Below, one piece after another: positions 1-10,169 of a DNA stretch of 64,000 nucleotides. The DNA lies in contig JAYKKM010000263.1 in NCBI GenBank assembly GCA_035772405.1, forward strand, positions 7,099,501 through 7,163,500. Direction: 5' to 3'. The position numbers and the translations under genes were made by a program. Each line of letters begins with the position of its first letter. The stretch's first letter is position 1. This stretch comes from Chrysogorgia sp. JL179-B06. Its lineage: Eukaryota > Cnidaria > Anthozoa > Scleralcyonacea > Chrysogorgiidae. The notes under the pieces were generated by a model. The model made no database searches. It was not told the origin of the DNA and saw only the letters and a program-made list of their open reading frames with translations.

Positions 1-541
1 ATTTCATATTTTGAAAAAATAGGTTCGACACATGTAAAGCTTGACGTTTTAACAACTAGGATAGAAATATAGACTGTACCTGCAGGCAGACTGTAGTGTT
101 ATCGTTCGAAACAATCTTCTCGACATATGTAACGTTGGCAGCTATGTACAGCATACTGGTCCGACGTATTGTCAGGTTAATATAACAACAAACAGTGACC
201 AGCCAAATTACAAATGATATACTGACGTCATAAAACACATTTTTCGCAAAATACGGGAAAATCCACATTTTGTCGAAATTTGGGTAAAAAAGCGCTTTTC
301 GCCGCGCAAGTTGTCGATTTTGACGAGCCGCCAATTTTTGGCCCAATTTGGCCGTGCAGAAAATCGCGACGGCATTCCGAATGGCCCGCGCATTTTGAAA
401 ACTGGCTTGGCTGAAAGGCTGCAGGTCTCCGGTAGCCTGAACATGATTCAAAAGCTGAATACCTTATAGAAATTGATGATGCACTTTAGTAACACGAATT
501 TCAAAATTTAGCGTTAATTAAAATGTTACCTTCCCAATAAG
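1..541. repeat. Long repeat unit, copy A, left part
   Basis: This stretch matches the starts of copies B (from about 13,038) and C (from about 20,198) nearly base for base, with scattered substitutions and small indels. The window begins roughly 170 bp inside the unit, because B and C start earlier, at TGGGCTATTG. The match stops exactly at 541, where an insertion begins, and resumes at 4464. Two overlapping minus-strand ORFs lie here but they are broken in B and C, so I do not call them genes. Seen directly by comparing the three copies. Confidence 0.85.
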
Positions 542-1020
542 CATGGCGAGAAATGAAAGACATTTAGGGGGCGGGGCGGAGGTGTTGGGCACTATACTAG
601 TACCCAGACTACCAACAATACATTTTTACGGATATATTCAGGAATAGAATTGTCCAGTAATTTAACATAGTATAATTCATTGGATTTCTGACACTGAACA
701 ATCCAATCAATGATTTATTTTTTATGGAAATATGAGAAATTGATTTCCATCGCCTGTTTGCTTATCCCCTCGTCCGGCGCGAAGGCCTGAGGGCGAGGGT
801 GCTAATATCGACCGGCGTTTAGTCCCTTATCACGCGAGATCCAAGCCGTTCCTAGATCTAGGATCAGTTTATATATGTATGTATATCTATATGTATATGT
901 ATATATATGATCAACCGTCCTCGTGCGCGGCATCGGAAAATGTGGCACTGGTAACTAGATACTCAGATTAAATTGAACCGTCACAAGAGACAGTTTTTTT
1001 GAGGAAATAGAAATCCCAGT

Positions 1021-1252
1021 ATGTATTTTGACTCGCTAATTCCAAATCTGTTTTCAGAATTGAAAACGGTTATATATTGATCGAGATTATCATAGCCGAC
1101 CAAGCCCGGACTAATTTCTAAGTACAAACCATTTTTACGAAGGGTATTCACGTTCTCGTAATATAGTAGACACATATGTTATGTATGTTGACTCGCTAAT
1201 TCAAAATCTGTTTTCAGAGTTTAAATCGGTTAAACATTGGCCGAGATAACGT
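1021..1252. repeat. Two imperfect direct repeats about 160 bp apart
   Basis: The segments starting ATGTATTTTGACTCGC (1021) and ATGTATGTTGACTCGC (1181) share about 70 bp, including TCTGTTTTCAGA, with moderate divergence. They lie inside the 3.9 kb insertion, and may be a subterminal repeat or a decayed satellite. No coding potential was noted. Confidence 0.6.
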
Positions 1253-2297
1253 TCAAACATTTCTTCGACGAAACGGGCTTTTGGAAATTGTGAATTTTTG
1301 CAAAACACAAATACACGGCCACGGTGTGCGAGGTCTGGGCACTATGGATGGAGAAATTCCCCGGGGGGGGGGGGGGGGTAGAAAAGGCGGGCGAGGGGAT
1401 TATTGCGAATTCGTATTTCTAGTTTAATATATAACACTGTCTGTGTTATATATGCACTGCTGTAGTGAATGTGGGAGAGCTTGGAGTAGACAGACGATAC
1501 ATGGACAATCGTCAAGCTCGTATGCTCAGAAAATGATTCCCGGACATGAATCAAACCTGTAATATATAAAACTGTTTATTAAGTGGACTTTGTCCATTTA
1601 TCAAAATAGACGCCTCGTCTCGCCTTCTTCATCCATATTCATGTCTTTAAAATACCGCCATTTGCGCGTAGTTCTCAAAGCCGAGTGTTTATTTACAGTT
1701 TAAGAGACTGGTATCTAAACAAATGGCGGCGAATATATCGAAACTACGATAAATGCAAGACAATAAATGGAAATATACCGTCTAGTATGCAATGAATTGC
1801 ACTCAAAATTAGGCGCAGATTCCGGAGAAAGGACTAATAATACAAGATTCGACACTGAGAAAACGCAGAAATCACAAATACACACAAATGCATATATACA
1901 ACCGAAGAAACTGTCTCTTGGGCAACTCGAATCAGATTGAAACCAGCTTGCAAACTTAACTGAAATGGATGTATTTGAATGGCATGGGAAGCAAGGTCAG
2001 TGGTAATTACGATTTCTCCATATTTTTTCTTGTTGAGCATTTGGTCAAAATTCGTTCGCGAAAAACGCATCGTTCAGGAAAAACGCATCGTTCAGAACGT
2101 AAGAACAGGTATGCTGATGATGATCAACTTTATTTAAACACACTAATCTTTTCAACTATATACAGCTGGTTTCCAAAAGAGGTGTGCTAACATTACAAAA
2201 GTACATAACAAAATATATTAATTATATTACAAATTTTTAAAAACTTAAAATTATGACTATATTTACACTCTATTTGGTTCAACAATATATCATTCAA

Positions 2298-4283
2298 CTA
2301 ATTTCTAGGATCAGAGGTTAAGGAAGAAAGCTTTTGACAAAATGAATCGTAAGATACCGAACTTCTTATCTCTTCCGGTATCTGATTCCATATTTGAGCC
2401 CCGCAATAGCTAAAACTCTTTTTTAAGAATTCAGTCCTAGGCCGTGGAGTACAAAGGCTAGTCGAAGAACCCCTTAAATTATAATCACTTACTGTGTTAG
2501 TTTTTTGAAAAATATCACACAGTCTGTGAGGGGCTAATTTATTGACCGTTTTGTACATGAGCCTGGCTTTCATTTGTGCCCTACGTTCTTCTAACGATAT
2601 CCAGCCAAGAGAATTACGAGCCAAAATAGACCGTCCATGCTCATTTTTAAAATTCATGATCAGTCTAGCCGCTCTATTCTGGAATTTTTGAAGACGTTCA
2701 GCATGGCCTTTGCCAATCGTATCCCAAACTTCACAACAATAATCAAAATGTGGTTGAATTAGGGCATTATATACCAATACCAAGGTGTTTCGATCCACAA
2801 ATTCCTTAAGTTTTCTAATAGCTCCAATACCCGACGATATTTTACTGGCTATGAATTCAATATGTTTTCTCCAGTTTAAATTCTCGTCAATCTGAACACC
2901 TTGAACATCTTGGCATGTTTCACTCGTTTGACCGATTTGCTATTGATTTTAACTTTAGGCTGGACAACCGTATTATTTATCTTATAGTGAGATCCAATCA
3001 AAACGTACTCGGTTTTCGCAATATTTAAACTAAGTTTATTTGCAGACAGCCATCTGTGGACATTCACCAGGTCTTCATTTGCCCTCCTCTCCACTTCATC
3101 TAAGGTTTCACCTACAGCTGTTAGGCTGGTGTCATCTGCAAACATTCTAGATGTTGTATGCTTGAGACAATTTGGCAAATCATTTATATAGATGAGGAAC
3201 AGAAGAGGGCCGAGTATACTTCCCTGGGGAATACCACAAGTTACTTTTCTCTGATTTGAAAATATGCCTTTTAACTGACTTTTTTGTGTTCGATGCGTCA
3301 AATAACAACGCAATAGGGTAAGCGCATTTTCCCCAAAACCATACATTTGAAACTTACGTAACAGTATTTCGTGGTTGACAGTGTCGAATGCTTTCTTTAA
3401 ATCGAGAAAGACAACTAAGTTATAAAGGCCGCGGTCCATGTTGACGTACCATTCATTTGTACAATCTAAGAGTGTAGTAGTTGTAGAATGTAAAGGTCTA
3501 AAGCCATATTGATGTTCTGATAGAATATTTTCGTTCGTCAAATAGTCAAACATTTGATCATATAAGATCCTTTCCATCAGTTTACTCACTACTGGTAGGA
3601 TTGAAATTGGTCTATAGTTGTCTAACATAGTCCGCTGGCCTTTTTTAAATATTGGAATTACCCTTGCAGCTTTCCATTCCGAGGGAAACTGTTCTGAAAC
3701 AATTGACACGTTAAATATCTTTGTCAAAGATTGTGCAATAGCAGGAGCTGCTGTCAGGAGAACTTTAGCTGAAATTTTATCAATACCCGTCGCTTTTGAG
3801 GAGGATAATTTGGATATAAGCTTAAAGACTGTTGCTACATTTACTGGCTGAAAAGAAAACCCAGCACCAGATTCATTTTGATCAATAAAATCTTGAAAAC
3901 TACAATCATTATCTTGTTCAATTGTTTCAGCCAATTTAGGACCTATATTTGTGAAATGATCATTAAAAACTTCAGCTAATTCCTCAGTTGAAGTAACTGT
4001 TTTATCAACTAGTTTAATTTCATTAACAGTATTTTGTTTGCGATTTCGCCCTAAGATATCGTTTATTGTTTTCCAGGCTTGCTTTGGGTTCTTATTATGG
4101 TTTGCAAATTGCGTTACATAATATTCCCTTTTAGCATTACGCATGACAATATTGGCAGCATTTCTAGAGGACTTATATAGTTTCCAATCATTATCCTCTT
4201 TTGTTTTTATTGCTTTTCGCTTGAGGAAATCTCTTCTAAATAACATTGCCTTAATTTCTTTATTTACCCACGGTAATGTATTT
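2298..4283 (-). pseudogene. CR1/L2-type non-LTR retrotransposon, reverse transcriptase part of ORF2 (frameshifted)
   Basis: The product would be a LINE ORF2 reverse transcriptase that primes cDNA synthesis at a nicked target. The first ORF (4246-2876) carries the RT blocks in order: ATGIDKISAKVL, ARVIPIFKKG with DNYRPISILPV, YGFRPLHST, FLDLKKAFDTVNH, CGIPQGSILGPLLFLIYIND and the catalytic FADD box (RMFADDTSL). Near 2905-2912 one base is lost. The other frame continues VQIDENLNWRKHI, then IQPHFDYCCEVWD, to the stop at 2298, the usual CR1/L2 C-terminal region. Upstream, LPWVNKEIKAM precedes the ATG and runs into a stop near 4281. Endonuclease sequence is missing, so the copy is 5' truncated or broken. 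The 3' UTR reaches about 2110 with AATAAAG followed by an ATC-type repeat. Family assignment is from motifs. Confidence 0.9.
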
Positions 4284-4888
4284 TATTGACTGATACTTCA
4301 CTTTGCATGTATCAGATTGAAATGATGGGTTTACTCCAATATCTAGAGACATATTAAGACATTTCTTTATTCTCCCTATGTAATTACTATTGGGTTCGCG
4401 TGAGATTTGTGTTGGAATTTTTACATGCCCAACGCGCGTGCGCGGCCTTCGATTCTCGCCATGGTTAGTTGGCGCGACCGTGGGAAATGAAATGGCGTTG
4501 ACGTTGTACAGCTTCGCTGTTACACCCAACCTCATTGACAGCCATGCATTGCCATTGTTAAGGCGTATAAAAGCGGTGTTTGTCTTGAAAGGCGTGTTTG
4601 CTTGAAAGGTGTGTGTTGCTCTAAAGTGTGTTCATCTGAAGGTGTGTTAATTTAACACACCCTGTTTGTGTAATCTACCACAAACAAAAGGTGTTTTTTC
4701 ATGGTGTGTTACCTAACACGCACGTCGTGTTGCCTAACAGACCTATCGTGTACGAAATAGAAAAGGATTCTTACTTTAAAACGAGGTCACAAGGGCCAAA
4801 AATAATTTTAAATTGTTGGCCATTTATGAATAAGGTCTATGAGAAGTGTTAAAGCATCCAAAAATTATACGCACACTGTATTATAATT

Positions 4889-5177
4889 TCAGGCTTTCTT
4901 AATACAGCCATAAAGTTGAATATTTTGTCCCTTTGTATTGTCTTTTTGCTCCAAAGCCACATCTTGTAAGGAACAAATTCCTGTCATGTTACCAGAATAG
5001 CTCACATCGAAAACATAGTAGGCCAAAATAAGTTGAACTAGAGCTCTAGGCAATGCCTTGCGGCATTTAAAGAATGCCCTATTCTGCCCGCTGACATAAA
5101 TCTGCTGGATACCAACGGCAGCGCCGAGGCAAACCAAGCGGAACTCATCAGTTTTGTCCTTGAAAAGAGTCTCTGGC
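4889..5177 (-). pseudogene. Last exon of an unrecognised, transposase-like multi-exon protein (copy A)
   Basis: An open segment follows a good splice acceptor (CTACCAG at about 5178-5184). It reads PETLFKDKTDEFRLVCLGAA, then CRKALPRALVQLILAYYVFD and VSYSG, and stops at 4889. The LAYYVFDVSY type of hydrophobic-aromatic tail recalls the C-terminal ends of uncharacterised multi-exon proteins repeated in cnidarian and fish genomes. That is memory, not a search result. In copies B (about 13,900-14,207) and C (about 21,110-21,415) an extra base just after KALPR shifts the frame, so only A is open. Because B and C share the change they look closer to each other than to A. No function is assigned. 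Confidence 0.5.
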
Positions 5178-5209
5178 CTGGTAGATGGCTGTTAAACTAC
5201 AGAACATCA

Positions 5210-5493
5210 TCAGCAAGGGTATACTGTACATGTACAGTATGAGGTGATACAAACATACAAACCAGTGACCGAAATACACAGTTCACCTTGTTGTTGAACC
5301 GTGCAGCCTCTACATCTTGGGATTTGTCCTCTTTTCTCTTTTCGTTTAAGATGCCAAACCTGGGGTTGACCATTGCGGGCATAGTTTGCTATTAGAACAT
5401 TAACTGTATCTCGTCTGCTTGTCTGAGGAAAATGTTGCGTGGAGTACCGATAGGATTCTAGGATTTCTTTTGGTTTGATTTCAAATTTTTTCA
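5210..5493 (-). pseudogene. CxxC-motif exon of the unit's multi-exon gene (copy A)
   Basis: The segment begins after a TGCACAG acceptor (5494-5500). It runs KFEIKPKEI, SRRDTVNVLIAN, QPQVWHLKRKEKRGQIPRC and then GELCISVTGLYV. The CRGC pair followed by GEL-x-ISVTGLYV looks like a small zinc-ribbon-like module. In a diverged relative at 36.3 kb the same frame continues LYVPFDQ, which supports this frame over the overlapping one. The equivalent exon is open in copy B (14,240-14,527) and broken by indels and a stop in copy C (21,435-21,745). It sits just upstream, in gene order, of the YYVFDVSY tail exon. Function unknown; DNA binding is a guess. Confidence 0.5.
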
Positions 5494-7253
5494 CTGTGCA
5501 CGAGTCGCTATTTTTTATTGCATTACTGCGTGGGTCCCGGTACTCAATTATCTGTTACGAATAGTTATCAACTAGAGCGCCGATCATATTGCAGCATTTC
5601 CAATAAAAAAACTAGTAAGTTTCTAATAACTGACACTACATCACCCTATAATGCTTTAAGACTAGTGACAGACGTCAACTGAAATAAGTGTCTATAGCCT
5701 GTATCTCAAAACAACAAAAAGCTTATGGCGACAACCACGATGGGTACCAAGAGGATGGAAATCTTGAAGGTATTCATGCTTTGACCTGGACATCATTACG
5801 TCTCTCCACGTGGTAAGCATTTAGATGAGTGAATATTCCAGAATATCCAGTGTTATACTGGAATATAATCATCCCGATGATAGACAGGACATTATGAAGT
5901 TCCCCAAATGTTGTTGTGCATGATTTAGGCCAGTGATTTCACAAACCTGGAAAAACTTTGTACCGAGCACCTTAGCCCATGATGGCCTGCAGTATATTAT
6001 AACATGAATTAAATAAAAAAAAACCCTGTTTGGCTAAATTAAAAAAATAGCATTTACATTGAAAGAGATTGTGATCTACAGTGTATATATTCCATAAATA
6101 CATGTACATATTTAATAACACACAAATGCAATTGTATATGCATGAATGCAGCTTACACTGCTAGTGCAGTTCCACTATTAATGATTGTGCTCAATCATTA
6201 AGGTTGGCATCAGCAACGGTGGTTGCTTCACCTAAAATGTCAATAGTATATCAAAAGTAAGTATATCAATTATCACCCACAATGCCAGCCCTTGCATTCC
6301 TGGTAGAACAAAATAAATCAATGTTAGGGTAAATCAAAAAATATATAAGGTGTGTGTGTGTACTGTTACAGTATGTACAGTATGTATGAAGAAAACAGTA
6401 TGTACAGTATTTATGAAGAAAACTCCCTAGTGGCTGTGTCACATCTGAATTAATCAGCTTTTTTAAATTAATAATTTAATATCATATACCTGTACTAACT
6501 ATTTATGCACTCTTCATTTTTGAGTGTTCAGCGAACACCAAAATGGTGTAAATTCATTGCAGCTCTTGACACCGATGGGTTGTAATTTTACACCAAGAAA
6601 GTGTTACATTTACACTGTAGAAGTGTTGGTGAACACTGATTTGGTGTAAATCGCTTGCAGCTCTGTGGACACTAAAATGGTGTTTATTTACACCATACTA
6701 GTGTAATTCACTGGTGTTTATTTACACAGTACTAGTGTAAATTAATACTTCACCTCAAGTATACCAGTGAAGTATGCATGCAATTCTTTAAAATAAATCA
6801 GAAATACAAAATATAAAACATGCTTTTAATATGAATTTAATGTTTATTTGCATCAATCAAACTTGTCTACGATTAAATGGCTAAGGTTTTAAAAGTTCCG
6901 ACATAAGCATCATGACCCTTGTTGGGACCTTCTGCTGATCAACACGTTTCAAAAATGGCCTTTGCATAAATATGTATCCATTGGCACACTCTGCAGGAAA
7001 TTGCAAACATAATAAATGAAAAAAGGCACTTGATATGTACAGTATGTATGAAAACAACTCACTAGTGGCTGTTTCACATTTTTCTGAATTAATCTGAACA
7101 ACTATTATTCATATCAACATTACGACGCAGAGTATATTAAGTAATTAACTATATTTATGTCCGTCGATCTTGTTTGCAAGTTCTCGCCTTATCCGATAGA
7201 ACATTATTGTTTATCATATATATACTAACTATATTACTGTATATGTAAATATT

Positions 7254-7440
7254 TATCTGCATTCCAAGCTCCATGACTGCCAAAACTGCAAAAGCTTCTT
7301 CCAGTCTGTTGGAGCAGATAAGCTTGTAAAGCTTGATGACGCCTTGCCAGAGAGAAATCAATTTTGAAATGATTAATTGTTTGTTTTAAAACGCATTGCC
7401 CAATTCTGCGCTGATGGCCCACGTCTAAAAAAAATAGAGA
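7254..7440 (-). pseudogene. Coding-like relic with KLYKLICSNRLEEAFAVL (copies A and C)
   Basis: One frame of the minus strand reads SLWQGVIKLYKLICSN, then RLEEAFAVLAVMELG. It is preceded by WAISAELGNAF and one stop. The same segment occurs twice in copy C (about 23,640-23,825 and 25,445-25,620) with different indels. The peptide composition looks protein-like, but the reading frame is interrupted and I do not recognise the family. In gene order it lies between the LFALCKVPL exon and the CxxC exon. Confidence 0.35.
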
Positions 7441-8314
7441 AAACAAGTATATATACACAAGCACACGCACACACAATAAATACCTGTATATATTTATAAA
7501 ATAAGTTTTCTTACGCATGCTGTGATTGGTTAGTTACCGTGTTTATATCAGGCTATGCAAACACGGTTGTGACGTCATAGTGTATTTCAGTCTTATTTTA
7601 TAAAATAAATAGAAAATAGACGCTCAGAAAATAAACACTCGAGAGAGTTTGGTCAAATTTGAAAGTACCTAAGGGTTTACAAACCCTCGCTTGCGGTTTG
7701 GGTTCACATAAACATTCAAATTCTCTCTAACTTTCTCTCGTGTTTGCATCAGGCTGTTTCCAAAGGCAGAACCCCCTCGAGTTGGTCATGCATGATATCA
7801 AGATCAAGGCCATCGACAACATGGAAGTAGCGCGACTGATGTAGCACTGATGCTCTTAACCTCATGGGTAGACGATAAAGATGGGTCATTTTTCACCATT
7901 TCACATTGATGGCTTTCCCTTGTTCGAAGCTGAAACATTTCTTCCTTGAACTTAGAATGATACAAAACAAGTTGATATAAGCATTTACACTTTATCTAGG
8001 CAACTGTCACAAATTATAAATATACATCAACATAAACATGCACACACACAAACATTACACATATTGACATATATACAAAATATAAGGTAGGATTGTGCAC
8101 AAAATAAATTCATGTTTAATGCATGACTATATTTTATACCTATACCTGAACAATGTCTTTTTATAAAATTTCTTGCCAGTATTTGCAGCTCACAAACTAT
8201 AGGTTAATCTTAAATTCATAATATACCAAAGCCATTCAAAAAAATTCGCAGTTTTGAGTTATCTACCATACATGTATAAAACAATCCGCTATAATATTGC
8301 CTTTTATAACTCAC

Positions 8315-8423
8315 CGACTCAAGAATTTTAATGTCTTGCATAAAAGGAATGAGAATTTTGTCAATCCCATACTTCTTTATCAGAGGTACTTTGCACAAAG
8401 CAAACAGCTGTTTGACAGTAGAT
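8315..8423 (-). pseudogene. Exon LFALCKVPLIKKYGIDKIL (copy A), canonical splice sites
   Basis: This 109-nt exon is bounded by GCTACAG acceptor and TCG|GTGAGT donor. It has one leftover base and then 36 open codons: STVKQ, LFALCKVPLIKKYGIDKIL, IPFMQDIKILES. Copy C has the same exon at 26,415-26,529 with both splice sites kept and 6 extra bases, so the frame is preserved. An in-frame indel with kept splice sites suggests the copies diverged while still coding. The K-x-YG-D-IL-PF-x-DI-LE pattern recalls a central segment of uncharacterised multi-exon transposase-like proteins of cnidarians, which is unverified memory. Confidence 0.5.
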
Positions 8424-8853
8424 CTGTAGCACGGTTTCAAGTAACCAAGTGAAGTAGAATCAATGTACATGTATATAAATAAAAACTAACAAGCCCAATT
8501 CCACATTGTAAAGAAATGTAAGGTAAAAAAATAATTGAGACAATTTAACCTCGTGTAGTACAGTACATGTACTGTAGCTCAAATTACAGTACCTGTACAT
8601 GTATAAACTTAATTGTCATGATGTGCAAAGAATAAAGGAAATGGCAATTTTTGCATAATAACAAGCCTTTCTAATTAAAATGCCTATAGAAGTACTAGAA
8701 TAGTTATATCTACTTCATTGGACTTCATTCTGTAAAGGTTGACTAATGTTCTAATTTCTAAGCCCTGAAATACAGTAAATACAAAATTTAACCTTCGGAA
8801 TAAAATCATAAATAGAAATTTCTTAACCTTTGCGAATACAGCAGATCACATAC

Positions 8854-9075
8854 CGGTGATTCTGGAGGCGTAGTCCAGTGATTCGCACCATTATCTTTCC
8901 ATTTTTTTGTCGAATTACTGGTATGTTTAGGATCATTGTCCTGCCACAATCTATATGACCATCCGGAAATGTTTCACGTATGAATGGCAGGAGGTTTCTC
9001 TGTAAAATGGTTTGGTAGCCTATGCTCTCCATACAGCCACTAAAAATGCAAACCTGTGTTGCACCTGGAACTGAA
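8854..9075 (-). pseudogene. Tc1/mariner-like transposase fragment ending at a splice donor (copy A)
   Basis: Tc1/mariner transposases cut and paste DNA with a DDE/D catalytic triad. Here the minus strand reads VGISVPGATQVCIFSG, then MESIGYQTILQRNLLPFIRE and TFPDGH. After a one-base shift it continues LWQDNDPKHTSNSTKKW, then NHWTTPPESP, the region around the second catalytic Asp. At the point where DLNPIEN normally follows, the DNA reads CCG|GTATGTG, a good donor site. Copy C (27,745-28,000) has the same exon with one more residue (KKWM) and an intact WAGISVPGATQ start. The frameshift between FPDGH and QDNDPKH makes it inactive in both copies. The remainder after the donor was not found nearby. 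Confidence 0.75.
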
Positions 9076-9214
9076 ATACCAACCCATACCTGAAGCTTAA
9101 AAATAAAGGGTGAACTTTTACAATCATGTAATTAAAGTAAATATATAACTGAAGTCGCATTACTTAACAATTTATTAACATTATATACTGTAGATATATA
9201 ATTAAATAGTGCGC

Positions 9215-9390
9215 TCATGGCAGTTTTTTTTTGAAATTGTCAATCCTACTGATCAGCTGTTGTATAGTACATCTGCTCGAAGAACTGGAAAGGTTGTCAT
9301 TTATTAGCCTGGCGTATTCCTTTCGAATTTTCTCGTCACTGGGTATTGTGTGGGCCTTTACACAACGGTACACAGCAATTCCACTTCAGA
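9215..9390 (-). pseudogene. Coding-like relic AVYRCVKAHTIPSDEKIRK
   Basis: One minus-strand frame is open for about 52 codons: AVYRCVKAHTIPSDEKIRK, EYARLINDNLSSSSRC, TIQQLISRIDNFKKKLP, stop. Copy C repeats it at about 28,410-28,565. A much more decayed relative lies at 33,790-33,890. The charged, heptad-like composition is protein-like, but I do not recognise it and no flanking splice sites were established. Confidence 0.35.
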
Positions 9391-9639
9391 ACCATAGTTT
9401 TTGAAAACACGTTAGATCGATTTTAAATAAAGATATTTGGTTGTAGCACTGTGCAGAGAGAATGAAGACCAAAACGGCCCCACAATTCATTGCGGTGAAT
9501 AGATTAGTTACCAGTGCGTACAGTTTATGAAGTGGCTAATTAATGGTCGGGCAACCGATGATAATCTAATTTGTGCTAGCAACAGACTGCACGTGTAACG
9601 CAACCTCCTCTTAGGATGAAGTTCCTTCGTTTCTTCTGA

Positions 9640-9960
9640 AAACTATCAATATTTGCCACATGGTTATATAATTCTTCTTGTGAAAGAAGCCATGTAAACA
9701 TGGGTAATAGTCAAATGGATTGGTCGTATTACCCAGGTTTGGTCAACGGACCACTTTGAGCTCCCCTCCTTTGCTTCGAGGACTTGTTGTGGACAAAGTT
9801 CCCCGTCAACCTTCTGTCCTACTCCATCCTCTCCGCACTTTTCGCCGGAAAATGAGGGCCTTGATGATAACTGCGGAATAATCTTTGTGCATGTATTAAA
9901 TATCGACCGATCTTGATCAGGTATTCTTTCTCGCAGTAGCGACAAGTGATCAGCTTGTCG
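9640..9960 (-). pseudogene. Decayed zinc-finger-like coding relic (copy A)
   Basis: Minus-strand frames give DKLITCRYCE, then IGRYLIHAQRLFRSY in one frame and THVYMASFTRRII in another. The relative at 33,907-34,176 preserves a clearer C2H2-like pattern: CLHCNGFFHQKELYKHV. The corresponding stretch in copy C is 28,850-29,150. Frames shift repeatedly, so this is a relic. It lies between the ORF1-like region and the Tc1-like exon in gene order. Confidence 0.4.
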
Positions 9961-10169
9961 TTCACGTTATTCGTGAACGTTGACTCGAAGTAAGAACATA
10001 CACTGTAAATTAACGTGTGTACCATATCGGTTAGAAGACATTGGCAACAAAACGTAATGGGCGTTTAGATCAAAGCCATAGTGGCTTAAATAGCCAGAAT
10101 ATAATAGTCTGAGAGATTGTAGAAGTACTGCCAACAAGGATTTCGTGTGTTCGACTTCGTTGCCGAGAC

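Larger units (their letters stand above)
542..4463. mobile_element. 3.9 kb inserted element with CATGGCGAG terminal inverted repeats
   Basis: Copies B (near 13,497) and C (near 20,690) read straight through CCAATAAG-GTTAGTTGG. In copy A these two halves are separated by 3,922 bp that begin CATGGCGAGAA (542) and end TTCTCGCCATG (4463), a perfect 11-bp inverted repeat. Comparison with the empty sites shows no target duplication. The interior holds a 160-bp-spaced duplication (1021 and 1181), a 16-G run (1363-1378) and a minus-strand LINE (about 2110-4283). No transposase for the outer element is visible, so it is probably non-autonomous or decayed. Lack of a target duplication is known for some DNA transposons (Spy type), but I cannot assign the superfamily. 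Confidence 0.75.
4464..7035. repeat. Long repeat unit, copy A, middle part
   Basis: Collinear with B 13,498-15,995 and C 20,690-23,240. Two clusters of short palindromic motifs stand out. At 4570-4745 there are GTGTGTT/AACACAC words, and at 6525-6765 alternating GGTGTAAA and TTTACACC words. Both resemble subterminal repeats of DNA transposons, but I could not define matching element ends. The segment contains the tail exon and CxxC exon annotated separately, plus GT microsatellites near 6350. Confidence 0.8.

Noticed and set aside
1363..1378. 16-G run, and G/C runs at 56,260-56,400, as quadruplex regulators
   Set aside because: Single homopolymer in one case and interior of a MITE in the other; no gene context to support a role.
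1834..2190. Overlapping ORFs on both strands at the edge of the LINE
   Set aside because: Short, no family motifs, and they overlap a 20-bp tandem duplication (AAAAACGCATCGTTCAG); chance ORFs.
5197..5382. Alternative minus frame with DKSQDVEAARFNN over the CxxC exon
   Set aside because: The neighbouring frame is supported by the diverged copy at 36.3 kb (GELCISVIALYVPF); this one is its shadow.
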